This document shows positions 23,275-32,888 of a stretch of 63,922 nucleotides of DNA, piece by piece. The DNA comes from Oscillospiraceae bacterium (GTDB lineage Bacteria; Bacillota; Clostridia; Oscillospirales; Oscillospiraceae), in assembly GCA_020025515.1 (NCBI GenBank), contig JAHHRZ010000011.1, positions 1 to 63,922 of the forward strand, read 5' to 3'. Every line of letters starts with the position of its first letter. Position 1 is the stretch's first letter. Below the pieces are notes generated by a model. That model was given only the letters and a program-made list of their open reading frames with translations. It was not told the origin of the DNA and searched no databases. A program made the translations under genes and the position numbers.

Positions 23275-24675
23275 ATGCAGTCGGTCATTCCCAGAGTGCT
23301 GCTGGCAGGGACCAACAGCGGCTGTGGAAAAACCACGGTGGCCTGTGCTGTTTTGCAGGCCCTTGTCAATCGTCAGATGAAGGTCGGGGCGTTCAAGTGC
23401 GGCCCGGATTATATTGACCCCATGTTTCACAGCAAGATCATCGGCGCCAAAAGTGCCAATCTGGACCTGTTCTTTTTCAGCGAAAACACCCTCCGGTACT
23501 TATTGGCGAAAAACGGGGAAGATCGGGATATCTCCATCATAGAAGGGGTCATGGGCTATTACGATGGAATGGGCCTCACCACCACCAGGGCCAGCACCTA
23601 CCATGTGGCCCAGGTGAGCAACAGCCCCGTTGTGCTGGTGGTCAGTGCAAAGGGAGTGTCGTTGTCCGTTTTGGCCACGATCCAGGGATTTCTCTCTCTG
23701 TACCCGGACAATCAGATTCAGGGGGTCATTTTGAATCAATGCTCTGCCATGACCTATCCAGGCCTGGAAGAGGCCATCCTTCGCCAATTTGAAGGAAGGA
23801 TTCAGCCTCTGGGCTTTCTGCCCCCTATGCCTCAGTGCACACTGGAAAGCCGCCATTTGGGCTTGGTGACGGCGGCGGAGGTGGATCGGCTTCGGGAGAA
23901 GCTCCAGGCAATGGCGGCGCAGGCGGAAAAGACGATCAAGCTGGATAAGCTGCTGAAGCTGGCGCAAGGTGCGGCGCCGGTCAACTGCACGCCGGTGGTG
24001 CTGCCCCAATATCATCAGCGGGTTCGCATCGCCGTGGCACGGGACAATGCGTTTTGTTTCTATTATGAGGACAGTCTGGAGGCCCTGAGGGAAATGGGTG
24101 CGGAGCTGGTGCCCTTCAGTCCTCTGACGGATCACAGCCTGCCGGAAGATATTCAGGGCCTATATCTGGGAGGCGGATATCCGGAGTTATACGCCCAAAG
24201 GCTCAGCGAAAATCACGAAATGCGGCGTTCTGTCCGGAGGGCTTTGGAGCAGGGCCTGCCGTGCATTGCAGAATGCGGTGGGTTTATGTATCTGACTCAG
24301 GCCATTGGAGAATATCCCATGGTGGGATACCTGCCGGGCCAATGTGAAGACCGGGGAAAACTCACAAGATTCGGCTATGTCACCTTGACAGCCCAGGAAG
24401 ACACCATGCTGTGCAGAAAAGGCCAGTCCATTGCGGCACATGAATTCCACCATTGGGACTGCAGCCGGACCGGGGCCGGCTTCACCGCCCGAAAGGCATC
24501 GGGAAAAACCTGGCAGTGTGTTGTGGCCAATGAACATCTTTACGCAGGATATCCCCATTTCCATTTCTACGCAAACCCCGATTTTTGTAAAAACTTTTAT
24601 GAAACATGCCTGAAGGAGGATGGAAGCCATGCCGGAACAGATGAAGCCCATGGACATAGAGAAAAGAAGCTTTGA
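23275..24675 (+). CDS. cbiA: Cobyrinate a,c-diamide synthase
   Basis: This 466-residue ATP- and glutamine-dependent enzyme amidates side chains a and c. The dethiobiotin-synthetase-like half starts with LLAGTNSGCGKTT (P-loop) and KCGPDYIDPMFH; the class I glutaminase-like half has LYLGGGYPELYA and the catalytic cysteine in CIAECGGFMYL (C334). The ATG at 23275 is 7 bases after AAGGAGG; a GTG two codons earlier is too close to it. It is first in the plus-strand riboswitch operon and overlaps cbiC by 47 bases. Confidence 0.95.
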   Translation: MQSVIPRVLLAGTNSGCGKTTVACAVLQALVNRQMKVGAFKCGPDYIDPMFHSKIIGAKSANLDLFFFSENTLRYLLAKNGEDRDISIIEGVMGYYDGMGLTTTRASTYHVAQVSNSPVVLVVSAKGVSLSVLATIQGFLSLYPDNQIQGVILNQCSAMTYPGLEEAILRQFEGRIQPLGFLPPMPQCTLESRHLGLVTAAEVDRLREKLQAMAAQAEKTIKLDKLLKLAQGAAPVNCTPVVLPQYHQRVRIAVARDNAFCFYYEDSLEALREMGAELVPFSPLTDHSLPEDIQGLYLGGGYPELYAQRLSENHEMRRSVRRALEQGLPCIAECGGFMYLTQAIGEYPMVGYLPGQCEDRGKLTRFGYVTLTAQEDTMLCRKGQSIAAHEFHHWDCSRTGAGFTARKASGKTWQCVVANEHLYAGYPHFHFYANPDFCKNFYETCLKEDGSHAGTDEAHGHREKKL

Positions 24676-25252
24676 GATCATCACGCAGCTGTTGGGAGAT
24701 CAGAAGCTTGACCCGGAAAATGAACTGGTAATCAAGCGAGTGATTCATACCACAGCGGATTTTGAATATGTGAAGAATCTGGTATTTTCGGAGCATGCGG
24801 TGCAAAAGGGAATCGAGGCCCTTCGTTCCGGGTGCGACATTGTGACAGATACCCAGATGGCAAAATCCGGCATCAATAAAACCATACTGGGAAAGCTGGG
24901 CGGCCAGGTCCATTGCTTCATGTCCGATGCCGATGTGGCGGAGGAAGCCAGACGGCGTGGAGTGACCCGGGCGGTTGTGTCCATGGAGCGGGCCGCAGGG
25001 CTTTCCAAACCCTGTATCTTTGCCATTGGCAACGCACCTACCGCTCTCATTTCCCTCCATCAGCAAAGACAGGAAGGAAACATTTCTCCTGCCCTGATTA
25101 TCGGCGTGCCGGTAGGATTTGTAAATGTGGTGGAGAGCAAGGAACTTATCATCGCATCGGATGTTCCCCACATCGTTGCAAGAGGCCGCAAGGGAGGCAG
25201 CAACGTGGCGGCAGCCATCTGCAATGCCATGCTGTACCAGATCATGCGGTAA
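24629..25252 (+). CDS. cbiC: Cobalt-precorrin-8 methylmutase
   Basis: This 207-residue enzyme moves the methyl group from C11 to C12 to give cobyrinate. Family segments are VIKRVIHTTADFEYV (with the catalytic histidine), DIVTDTQMAKSGI, FAIGNAPTAL and GVPVGFVNVVESKE. The ATG at 24629 has AAGGAGG 9 bases upstream; the ATG at 24620 adjoins that site and is unlikely. It is nested into the end of cbiA. Confidence 0.95.
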   Translation: MPEQMKPMDIEKRSFEIITQLLGDQKLDPENELVIKRVIHTTADFEYVKNLVFSEHAVQKGIEALRSGCDIVTDTQMAKSGINKTILGKLGGQVHCFMSDADVAEEARRRGVTRAVVSMERAAGLSKPCIFAIGNAPTALISLHQQRQEGNISPALIIGVPVGFVNVVESKELIIASDVPHIVARGRKGGSNVAAAICNAMLYQIMR

Positions 25253-25256
25253 CGCC

Positions 25257-26390
25257 ATGGAAGAATATATCATAAAGGACGGAAAACGCCTGCGGATGGG
25301 ATATACCACCGGTTCCTGTGCGGCTGCTGCGGCAAAAGCCGCTGCATGGATGCTGCTGACCGGAAAAAGGCGGGAGCAGATCACCCTGAAAACGCCCAAG
25401 GGGATTGTGTTGCAGCTTCCGGTTCTGGAAATTGAAATGCAGGAGCATCGGGTGTCCTGCGCCATCGAGAAAGACGGCGGAGATGATCCGGATATTACCA
25501 AAGGCACCCTGATTTTTGCCACTGTAAGCCGCAGGAAGGAACCCGGCATTGTGATTGACGGGGGACAGGGCATCGGAAGAGTCACCAAACGGGGACTGGA
25601 TCAGCCGGTGGGCAATGCGGCAATCAATTCCGTACCACGGCGAATGATTCGGGAGAATGTGGAAGAAATCCAGGCCCTTACCGATGATTACGGGGGCCTG
25701 TCCATTGTGATTTCCGCACCGGCAGGAGAGATGCTTGCAAAAAAGACCTTCAATCCACGGCTGGGCATTGTAGGCGGCATCTCCATTTTGGGGACCACGG
25801 GGATTGTGGAGCCTATGAGTGAGAAGGCTCTGGTGGATACCATCCGGGTGGAACTGAGACAGAGAAAGGCCCATGGGGCCCAGCATGTGCTCCTGACCCC
25901 GGGCAACTACGGCTCCGAATTCATCCGTCTGGGCATGGGCATTGACGGAAAACTCCCGGTGCAGGTCTCTAACTTTATCGGGGACGCCCTGGATCTGTGC
26001 AAGGAGCTGGAGATCCGTGGGGCGCTTCTGGTGGGACACATTGGAAAGCTGGTAAAGATCGGCGGCGGTATGCTCAATACCCACTCAAAATATGGAGATT
26101 GCCGCATGGACATTCTGGCAGCCCAGGCCGGGGCGGCGGGACTTCCGGCAGAAAAGATTTGTGAAATTTTGGACTGTGTGACCTGTGACGATGCCCTGCG
26201 GATTTTGAAAGAGGCCGGGTTTTATGAGCAGACCTTGCAGCGGCTGACAGAGCGTGTGGCCCAGCATCTGCGCCATCGGGGCGGAGACGAGCTTCAGACG
26301 GAGGTCATCCTGTTTTCCAAGGAATATGGAGTTCTGGGAAAGAGCGATCACGCAGACCAGATGTTACATTATATATTGGAGGAATCATGA
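25257..26390 (+). CDS. cbiD: Cobalt-precorrin-5B C1-methyltransferase
   Basis: This 377-residue enzyme methylates C1 in the early-cobalt pathway and has no counterpart in the oxygen-dependent route, marking this pathway as anaerobic. It opens with RLRMGYTTGSCAAAAAKAA, followed by DGGDDPDITKGTLI and GGQGIGRVTKRGL. The ATG at 25257 lies 5 bases after the cbiC stop. The C-terminal LVGHIGKLVKIGGGMLNTHS is also typical. Confidence 0.95.
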   Translation: MEEYIIKDGKRLRMGYTTGSCAAAAAKAAAWMLLTGKRREQITLKTPKGIVLQLPVLEIEMQEHRVSCAIEKDGGDDPDITKGTLIFATVSRRKEPGIVIDGGQGIGRVTKRGLDQPVGNAAINSVPRRMIRENVEEIQALTDDYGGLSIVISAPAGEMLAKKTFNPRLGIVGGISILGTTGIVEPMSEKALVDTIRVELRQRKAHGAQHVLLTPGNYGSEFIRLGMGIDGKLPVQVSNFIGDALDLCKELEIRGALLVGHIGKLVKIGGGMLNTHSKYGDCRMDILAAQAGAAGLPAEKICEILDCVTCDDALRILKEAGFYEQTLQRLTERVAQHLRHRGGDELQTEVILFSKEYGVLGKSDHADQMLHYILEES

Positions 26391-26391
26391 T

Positions 26392-27147
26392 ATGGTACAT
26401 TTTGTCGGTGCAGGAAGCGGCGCGCCGGATTTGATTACGGTGCGTGGTGCCCGCCTTCTGAGAGAGGCGGATGTGGTGATCTATGCCGGATCACTGGTGA
26501 ATCCCGCACTTCTGGAGGATACAAAACCGGGCTGTGAAATTCACAACAGTGCCAAAATGACGCTGGAAGAGGTGATCGAGGTCATCAGAGCCGCAGAGAG
26601 TCTGGGAAAAACCACGGTGCGCCTGCATACCGGAGATTCCAGTATTTACGGCGCAGTCCGGGAGCAATTTGACGAACTGGAGAGATACAACATCCCCTAT
26701 GATGTCTGCCCCGGTGTCAGCTCCTTCTGCGGTGCGGCGTCTTCCCTGCGGACGGAATACACCTTGCCGGATGTGAGCCAGACGGTGATTATTACCCGCA
26801 CAGCAGGCCGAACCCCTGTGCCGGAGCGGGAGTCCATTCGTTCTCTGGCGGCTCACAGGGCAACCATGGTGCTGTTTCTCAGCACCTCTCTGACCCAAAC
26901 ATTACAGCAGGAGCTGCTGGCAGGTGGCTATCCCGGCAGCACCCCCGTGGCGGTGGTGTATAAGGCCACCTGGCCGGATGAGAAGATTTTTCGGTGCACG
27001 GTGGAAACCCTCCATGAAACCGTGACACAGCAGGGGCTTACCAAGACTTCTTTGATTATTGTAGGAGACTGCATGGGAGATTCTTACATGCGCAGTCTTT
27101 TGTATCATCCCGGATTCACCACGGAATACCGTGAGGCGACCCAATGA
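26392..27147 (+). CDS. cbiF: Cobalt-precorrin-4 C11-methyltransferase
   Basis: This 251-residue SAM methylase has VHFVGAGSGAPDLITVRGAR, VIYAGSLVNPALL, LHTGDSSIYGA and CPGVSSFCGAAS, matching CbiF/CobM. The ATG at 26392 follows a GGAGG site and lies one base after the cbiD stop. It overlaps cbiG by 4 bases. Confidence 0.95.
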   Translation: MVHFVGAGSGAPDLITVRGARLLREADVVIYAGSLVNPALLEDTKPGCEIHNSAKMTLEEVIEVIRAAESLGKTTVRLHTGDSSIYGAVREQFDELERYNIPYDVCPGVSSFCGAASSLRTEYTLPDVSQTVIITRTAGRTPVPERESIRSLAAHRATMVLFLSTSLTQTLQQELLAGGYPGSTPVAVVYKATWPDEKIFRCTVETLHETVTQQGLTKTSLIIVGDCMGDSYMRSLLYHPGFTTEYREATQ

Positions 27148-28163
27148 AAATCGCAATCTTTGCCTATAGCAGACAGGGCTGTGAGACGGCACGAAGGGCG
27201 CAGACTTTTTTGGGGGGCCAAGAGGTTCGAATGTACACCATGGAGCGGTTTGCGCAGCCGGGATTTTTCCCTCTGGGACGGCCTGCCGTTGCCTTTTATG
27301 GCGCTGCATTTCAGTGGGCAGATGCCATGATTTTTGTGGGCTCCTGTGGAATTGCGGTCCGGGAGATTGCCCCCCATGTGAAAAGCAAGCAGACAGATCC
27401 GGCAGTACTGGTGATAGATGAGCTGGCAGGCTTTGTCATTCCCCTGCTCAGCGGCCATATTGGCGGTGCCAATGCCCTGGCCCGGAAGCTGGCGGGGTAT
27501 TTGGAAGCCAAGCCTGTGATTACCACCGCCACTGACATTCATAATAAATTTTCGGTGGATGCATGGGCGACGAAAAACGGATTGATCCTAAGCGATCTGT
27601 CCAAAGCCAAGGAAGTCTCTGCCGCAATCTTGGAGCAGGAGATTCCCATGGTATGTGATTTCCCGGTGGGGACAGCGTACCCACCAGGCGTGATTGCCGG
27701 AGACACAGGGAAGATTGGCATTTGCATCAGTTATGAAACGAAGGAACCCTTTGAAACGACCCTTCGCCTGATTCCCCCCATTGTCCATTTGGGAATTGGC
27801 TGCCGCAAAGGAACAGAGGCATCTGCCATTGCAGAAGCGGTGGCGTTTGTGCTGGATACCAACAGAATCGACAGCCGTGCCATCTGCTGTGCGGCCTCCA
27901 TCGATCTGAAAGCAGAGGAGAAAGGACTGCTGCAATTTTGTGCGGAACGCCATTGGCCCATCTCTTTTTATTCTGCACAGGAGCTTTCCTGTGTTAAGGC
28001 GGATGTGACGGCGTCTGAATTTGTCCGACAGATAACAGGCATTGATAATGTATGTGAACGGGCTGCCCTCATGGGGGCAGCAAATTTGATTGTGAAAAAG
28101 ACCGCCCGCAACGGGGTCACCGTTGCCCTGGCGGCAGAAACTTTGGAGGTGCAATTTGGGTAA
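27144..28163 (+). CDS. cbiG: Cobalt-precorrin-5A hydrolase
   Basis: This 339-residue protein opens the delta-lactone ring of cobalt-precorrin-5A and releases acetaldehyde. The N-terminal part has IFVGSCGIAVREIAPH and LLSGHIGGANALA; the C-terminal domain has HLGIGCRKGTEASAI. It is an anaerobic-route marker. It overlaps cbiF and cbiH. Confidence 0.94.
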   Translation: MKIAIFAYSRQGCETARRAQTFLGGQEVRMYTMERFAQPGFFPLGRPAVAFYGAAFQWADAMIFVGSCGIAVREIAPHVKSKQTDPAVLVIDELAGFVIPLLSGHIGGANALARKLAGYLEAKPVITTATDIHNKFSVDAWATKNGLILSDLSKAKEVSAAILEQEIPMVCDFPVGTAYPPGVIAGDTGKIGICISYETKEPFETTLRLIPPIVHLGIGCRKGTEASAIAEAVAFVLDTNRIDSRAICCAASIDLKAEEKGLLQFCAERHWPISFYSAQELSCVKADVTASEFVRQITGIDNVCERAALMGAANLIVKKTARNGVTVALAAETLEVQFG

Positions 28164-28887
28164 GCTGATTGTGATAGGCATAGGCCCGGGAGATTATGAG
28201 AACATGACCGTTAAGGCAGACCGGGCACTGGCAAGCTGTGATGTCATTGTTGGATATCATGTATATGTGGATCTGGTAAAGGATCGGTACCCCCATAAGG
28301 AATTTATGACCACCCCCATGACCAGGGAAGCCCAGCGCTGCCAGATGGCCCTGGATGCAGCCATGGCAGGAAAGACCGTTGCCATGGTGTGTTCCGGGGA
28401 CAGCGGCATTTACGGCATGGCGGCACTGATTTATGAGCTGAGAGGGGAGAAACAGGAACCGGAAATCCAAGTGATTCCGGGCCTTACGGCAGCTTGCAGC
28501 GGCGCAGCATTGCTGGGGGCGCCTCTTACCCATGACTTTGCGGTGATCAGCCTCAGTGACCGACTGACCAGCTGGGAAAAAATCGAGGCCCGTCTGGATG
28601 CCGCTGCAAAATCTGACCTTTCCATGGTGCTGTACAATCCCGCCAGCCATGGCCGTCCCGATCATTTGCGCCGGGCCTGCGAGATTCTTCTGCGCACTCT
28701 GCCAAAGGACCGCCCCTGCGGCATTGCCCGGAACATTGGCAGAGAAGGTGAGGACTATACCCTGCTTTCTCTGGAAGAGCTCCGGGATACCAAGGTGGAC
28801 ATGTTCTGCACGGTTTTCATCGGCAACGCCATGAGCCGAATCATCACAGACCGTTTGGTGACACCGAGAGGGTACACAGATGTATAA
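28156..28887 (+). CDS. cbiH: Cobalt-factor III / precorrin-3B C17-methyltransferase
   Basis: This 243-residue methylase performs ring contraction and C17 methylation. It shows IVIGIGPGDYENMTVKADRA, VCSGDSGIYGMA and IPGLTAACSGAALLGAPL. A TTG at 28156 is the likely start: it lies 6 bases after GGAGG and gives the standard N-terminus, whereas the ATG at 28123 would sit deep inside cbiG. The gene overlaps cbiG by 8 bases and the next gene by 8. Confidence 0.92.
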   Translation: MGKLIVIGIGPGDYENMTVKADRALASCDVIVGYHVYVDLVKDRYPHKEFMTTPMTREAQRCQMALDAAMAGKTVAMVCSGDSGIYGMAALIYELRGEKQEPEIQVIPGLTAACSGAALLGAPLTHDFAVISLSDRLTSWEKIEARLDAAAKSDLSMVLYNPASHGRPDHLRRACEILLRTLPKDRPCGIARNIGREGEDYTLLSLEELRDTKVDMFCTVFIGNAMSRIITDRLVTPRGYTDV

Positions 28888-30868
28888 CCTTTGCGTATTT
28901 GCGGGAACCACGGAGGGACGGGAACTGATCTCGTTTTTAACGGAACAGCCTCTTTCCGTTACGGCCTGCGTCGCCACGGAGTATGGGGAGACGCTGCTGC
29001 ACCCTGCCCCAAACCTGACCATTTCGGCGGCACGGCTTACCCGGGAGGATATGATTGCACTGTTTACGGAGCAGAAATTTGACCTTGTGGTGGATGCGAC
29101 CCACCCTTATGCGCCAATTGTAACAGAAAATATTGTTGGTGCCTGCGCTGAAACAAATACGCAATATCTGCGCCTGCTCCGGGAAGAAAATGGAGCCCCT
29201 CAGGATGCGGTGTTTGTTTCGGATATTGCAGGTGCGGTTCGATACTTGAATACAGTCACCGGAAATATCCTGCTGACCACAGGCAGCAAGGAGCTTTCTT
29301 CTTATACAGACATTCAAAATTTTACACAGCGGGTCTATGCCAGAGTGCTGCCCATGGAGGATTCTCTGCGGTTGTGTCAAGGGGCGGGGCTGCCGCCTGC
29401 TCATATTCTGGCCATGCAGGGGCCGTTTTCTCAGGAAATGAATGTGGCCATGCTCAAAGCAGTGTCAGCAAAATTTATGGTGACCAAGGAATCCGGCGCC
29501 AAGGGTGGATTTGCGGAAAAGATCGCCGCTGCCAGGCAGGCCGGTGCAAAGCTGATTGTGGTAGGAAGACCCCCTCAGCGGCAGGGAAAAGGATACCGGG
29601 AAACGTTGGAGTATCTTTGCCGCCGATTTGATTTGCGGAGAAAACCCATTGTGACGGTGGCAGGCATCGGGCCGGGAAATCAGAAAGCAATGACGGGAGA
29701 GGTGTTGACGGCGATTTCTCAGGCGGATTGCGTGATTGGAGCAAAGCGGATGCTGGAGGCGGTGACAGATGAAGGCAAGTGCCGTTACGATGCCATATCC
29801 CCGGAGGCCATTGCCCGGTATATCCACACCAACCCCCAGCATCAACGGTTTGTGGTGGTGATGTCGGGGGATGTGGGATTTTACAGCGGTACCAGAAAGC
29901 TGCTGCCGCTGCTGCATGATTGCAAGGTGAACATCCTGCCGGGGCTCAGCTCTCTTTCTTATCTCTGCGCCCGGCTGGGTACCTCCTATGAGGATGTTTT
30001 TGCCACCAGCATCCACGGCAGGGAGCACGATATTCTGACAGATGTGATGACCCATAACCGGGTCTTTGCTCTGGTTGGAGGAGAGAACGGAATTGCGGCG
30101 CTGTGCAAGCGACTGGTCAATGCGGGGTTTGCAGATGCGAAGATCAGTGTAGGAGAGCGGCTCAGCTATCCCGATGAAACAATCACCCTGGGGACTGCCG
30201 AGACCTTGTCTTCCCGGAGCTTTGCCAGCCTCAGTGCGGCATTGATTGAGCATGACGCAGAAATGCAAGCCCTGCCCTGCGGACTTCCGGACGAGGCTTT
30301 TCAAAGAGGAGCCGGAAGCGACGGCGTGGTTCCCATGACCAAAAGCGAAGTGCGGTGTGTGTGCCTGTCCAAGCTTCGGCTGACCAATACCAGTGTCTGC
30401 TGGGATGTGGGAGCGGGGACCGGCTCTGTATCCATCGAGGCGGCGCTTCAGGCCCGGAGAGGACAGGTCTTTGCCATTGAGAAAAAAGAGGCGGCTGTGG
30501 AGCTGATGGGGCAGAACTGTCAGCGCTTTGGGGTGGAGAATGTGACCATTGTTCCCGGTACGGCACCGGAGGTCTGCAAGGAGCTGCCAGCCCCCAGCCA
30601 TGCATTCATTGGGGGAAGCACGGGAAATATGCGCTCCATTCTTTCCCTGCTCCTTGAGAAAAATCCCAATGTCCGCATTGTTGCAACAGCCGTTACCCTG
30701 GAATCGGTAGGAGAGCTGACCGCCTGCATGAAGGAGTTTCCGTTCACGAAGACGGAGGTCATATCCATGAGTGTTGCACGGGACCGAAAGGCGGGAGCCT
30801 ACCATCTGATGACAGGCCAGAATCCCATCTATATCTTTACCATGGAAGCGGGAGGGGAGCAGAGATGA
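28880..30868 (+). CDS. cbiJ/cbiE/cbiT: Three-domain fusion CbiJ-CbiE-CbiT
   Basis: This 662-residue protein joins three enzymes. Residues 1 to about 255 are precorrin-6A reductase CbiJ (FAGTTEGRELI, VVDATHPYAPIVTENI, ILAMQGPFSQEMN, TKESGAKGGFAEKI). Residues about 258-455 are the C5-methyltransferase CbiE (VTVAGIGPGNQKAMTGEV, VVVMSGDVGFYSGTRKLL, ILPGLSSLSYLCA). Residues about 475-662 are the decarboxylating C15-methyltransferase CbiT (VCWDVGAGTGSVSIEAAL). CbiE-CbiT fusion (CobL) is common; having CbiJ at the front of the same chain is less so. It overlaps cbiH and cbiB. Confidence 0.94.
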   Translation: MYNLCVFAGTTEGRELISFLTEQPLSVTACVATEYGETLLHPAPNLTISAARLTREDMIALFTEQKFDLVVDATHPYAPIVTENIVGACAETNTQYLRLLREENGAPQDAVFVSDIAGAVRYLNTVTGNILLTTGSKELSSYTDIQNFTQRVYARVLPMEDSLRLCQGAGLPPAHILAMQGPFSQEMNVAMLKAVSAKFMVTKESGAKGGFAEKIAAARQAGAKLIVVGRPPQRQGKGYRETLEYLCRRFDLRRKPIVTVAGIGPGNQKAMTGEVLTAISQADCVIGAKRMLEAVTDEGKCRYDAISPEAIARYIHTNPQHQRFVVVMSGDVGFYSGTRKLLPLLHDCKVNILPGLSSLSYLCARLGTSYEDVFATSIHGREHDILTDVMTHNRVFALVGGENGIAALCKRLVNAGFADAKISVGERLSYPDETITLGTAETLSSRSFASLSAALIEHDAEMQALPCGLPDEAFQRGAGSDGVVPMTKSEVRCVCLSKLRLTNTSVCWDVGAGTGSVSIEAALQARRGQVFAIEKKEAAVELMGQNCQRFGVENVTIVPGTAPEVCKELPAPSHAFIGGSTGNMRSILSLLLEKNPNVRIVATAVTLESVGELTACMKEFPFTKTEVISMSVARDRKAGAYHLMTGQNPIYIFTMEAGGEQR

Positions 30869-31833
30869 AATGGTCTGTCTTGGCGCTGTGCATCGGTTTC
30901 GGAATGGATCTCATTGTGGGAGACCCGCACAACATTCCCCATCCCGTGGTATGGATCGGAAAATTGATTAAGGCCCTGGAGCGGGGGCTGCGGCGGCTGT
31001 TTCCCAAAACCGTTTTGGGCGAGAACATAGCAGGGGGGGTCCTGTGGCTTCTGGTGACGGTTATTTCCACCGCCATACCGGTGGTGCTGCTGTGGCTGTG
31101 CCACAGCGTCAGTCCCTGGCTGCGGCTGGGGCTGGAAAGCGTGATGTGCTGGCAGATCCTGGCAACCAAGTCCCTGAAAGACGAGAGCATGAAGGTATAC
31201 AAGGCCCTTAAAACCAGAGATTTGGAGCAGTCCAGATTTGCGGTATCCATGATTGTGGGCCGGGATACGGCGCGGCTGGATGAAAAAGCCATTGCCCGTG
31301 CCACCGTGGAAACGGTAGCCGAAAATACCTCCGATGGAGTCATTGCGCCATTGCTGTATTTGACCATTGGCGGGGCGCCTCTTGGATTTTTTTACAAGGC
31401 AGTGAACACCATGGATTCCATGTTGGGCTATGTGGAGCCGCCCTACAAAAACATCGGTCTGGTTCCTGCCAAAATGGATGATGTGATGAATTTCATTCCC
31501 GCCCGTGTCTCGGCCTTTATGATGCTGCTTTCCGGCTGGCTTCTGGGACTGGATCTCAAGGGCGGCTGGCATATTTTCAGAAGAGACCGCTTCAATCATG
31601 CAAGCCCCAATTCGGCCCAGACGGAATCCGTGTGCGCAGGCCTTCTTGGAATCCGGCTGGCAGGAGACGCATTTTACCACGGTGTGCTGCACAAAAAGAA
31701 GTATATCGGCGATGCAAAACGAGAAATTGAACCGGAAGATATCCCCGGAGCCTGCAAATTGCTGTATGCTACGGCATTGGTCACCTTGCTTGTTTGCGTA
31801 TGCGGTAAGCTTCTTGTTTTGGGAGGAATCTAA
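30865..31833 (+). CDS. cbiB: Adenosylcobinamide-phosphate synthase
   Basis: This 322-residue membrane protein attaches aminopropanol phosphate to adenosylcobyric acid. Typical segments are DLIVGDPHNIPHPVVWIGK, the VAENTSDGVIAPLLY loop and NTMDSMLGY, with several membrane helices. It overlaps cbiT's end by 4 bases and is followed directly by cobD, the gene supplying the aminopropanol phosphate. Confidence 0.95.
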   Translation: MKWSVLALCIGFGMDLIVGDPHNIPHPVVWIGKLIKALERGLRRLFPKTVLGENIAGGVLWLLVTVISTAIPVVLLWLCHSVSPWLRLGLESVMCWQILATKSLKDESMKVYKALKTRDLEQSRFAVSMIVGRDTARLDEKAIARATVETVAENTSDGVIAPLLYLTIGGAPLGFFYKAVNTMDSMLGYVEPPYKNIGLVPAKMDDVMNFIPARVSAFMMLLSGWLLGLDLKGGWHIFRRDRFNHASPNSAQTESVCAGLLGIRLAGDAFYHGVLHKKKYIGDAKREIEPEDIPGACKLLYATALVTLLVCVCGKLLVLGGI

Positions 31834-32886
31834 ATGCTCTACCAGACAAAAAATCCCCACGGCGGGGATATTTACGCAGAGCCAATAGAACTGGATTTTT
31901 CTGCAAATACCAATCCCTTCGGAACCCCTCAGGGAATTCTGGATGCGGTGCAGGCTTCCTTGCGGCACATGCACCGATACCCGGACCCATATTGCAGGCA
32001 GCTTGTCCGGGAAATTTGCAAATTTGAGCAAGTCCCCAGACAGTATATTTTATGCGGCAATGGTGCGGCAGAACTGATCTATACTTATTGTGAGGCGGTA
32101 AAGCCACGGTGTGCCCTGGAGCTGGCACCCACCTTTTCCGAGTACGCATTGGGACTTCGGCGGATGGGATGCAGGGTAACACGGCATGTGCTGAAGCAAA
32201 GCACCGGCTTTGAGGTGGGGGAGGATGTTCTGGATGCCATTTACAGCGTGAAACCGGATGTGGTATTTCTGTGCAATCCCAATAATCCCACCGGGAGAAC
32301 CGTGAACCCCCAGCTGATGAAAAAAATCCTGAAGGTTTGCAGAACAGAGAATATCAGGCTCTTTGTAGACGAGTGTTTTCTGGATTTCACGGAGCTGGGG
32401 GAAAGCGTGAAGCCCTATCTGGCCGAAACACCCCAGCTGATGATTTTGAAGGCATTTACCAAAAGCTATGGAATGGCAGGGATTCGTCTGGGCTATTGTA
32501 TGAGCGCAGACAGCACGGTTCTGCATCAAATGGCAGAGGCGGTGCAGCCATGGAATGTTTCCAGTCTGGCCCAGGCTGCCGGGATTGCGGCCCTGAAAGA
32601 ACAGAAGTTTTTACAGGATACCAAAGCTTTGGTGGGGGGGCAGCGGCAGTATCTGCGTCAGGAACTGGAAAAGCTGGGCTTCTGGGTATGCCCGGCAGAG
32701 GCAAATTTTCTCCTGTTCTCTGGCCCGGAATTTTTACAGGAACGGCTGAAAGAGAAAAAAATTGCCATCCGAAACTGTGACAACTATGAGGGCCTGTGCC
32801 CCGGCTGGTATCGCATTGCGGTGCGGCTCCCGGAGGAAAACAAAAGGCTTGTGGAAGAAATTTCCCGGATAATGCATAAGGAGTAA
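31834..32886 (+). CDS. cobD: Threonine-phosphate decarboxylase (PLP)
   Basis: This 350-residue fold-type I PLP enzyme makes (R)-1-amino-2-propanol O-2-phosphate from L-threonine O-3-phosphate. It has FSANTNPFGTP, LCNPNNPTGR and the PLP lysine in KAFTKSYGMAGIRLG (K210). It is related to histidinol-phosphate aminotransferase, but its position between cbiB and cbiP settles the assignment. The start is the base after the cbiB stop. Confidence 0.92.
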   Translation: MLYQTKNPHGGDIYAEPIELDFSANTNPFGTPQGILDAVQASLRHMHRYPDPYCRQLVREICKFEQVPRQYILCGNGAAELIYTYCEAVKPRCALELAPTFSEYALGLRRMGCRVTRHVLKQSTGFEVGEDVLDAIYSVKPDVVFLCNPNNPTGRTVNPQLMKKILKVCRTENIRLFVDECFLDFTELGESVKPYLAETPQLMILKAFTKSYGMAGIRLGYCMSADSTVLHQMAEAVQPWNVSSLAQAAGIAALKEQKFLQDTKALVGGQRQYLRQELEKLGFWVCPAEANFLLFSGPEFLQERLKEKKIAIRNCDNYEGLCPGWYRIAVRLPEENKRLVEEISRIMHKE

Positions 32887-32888
32887 CT

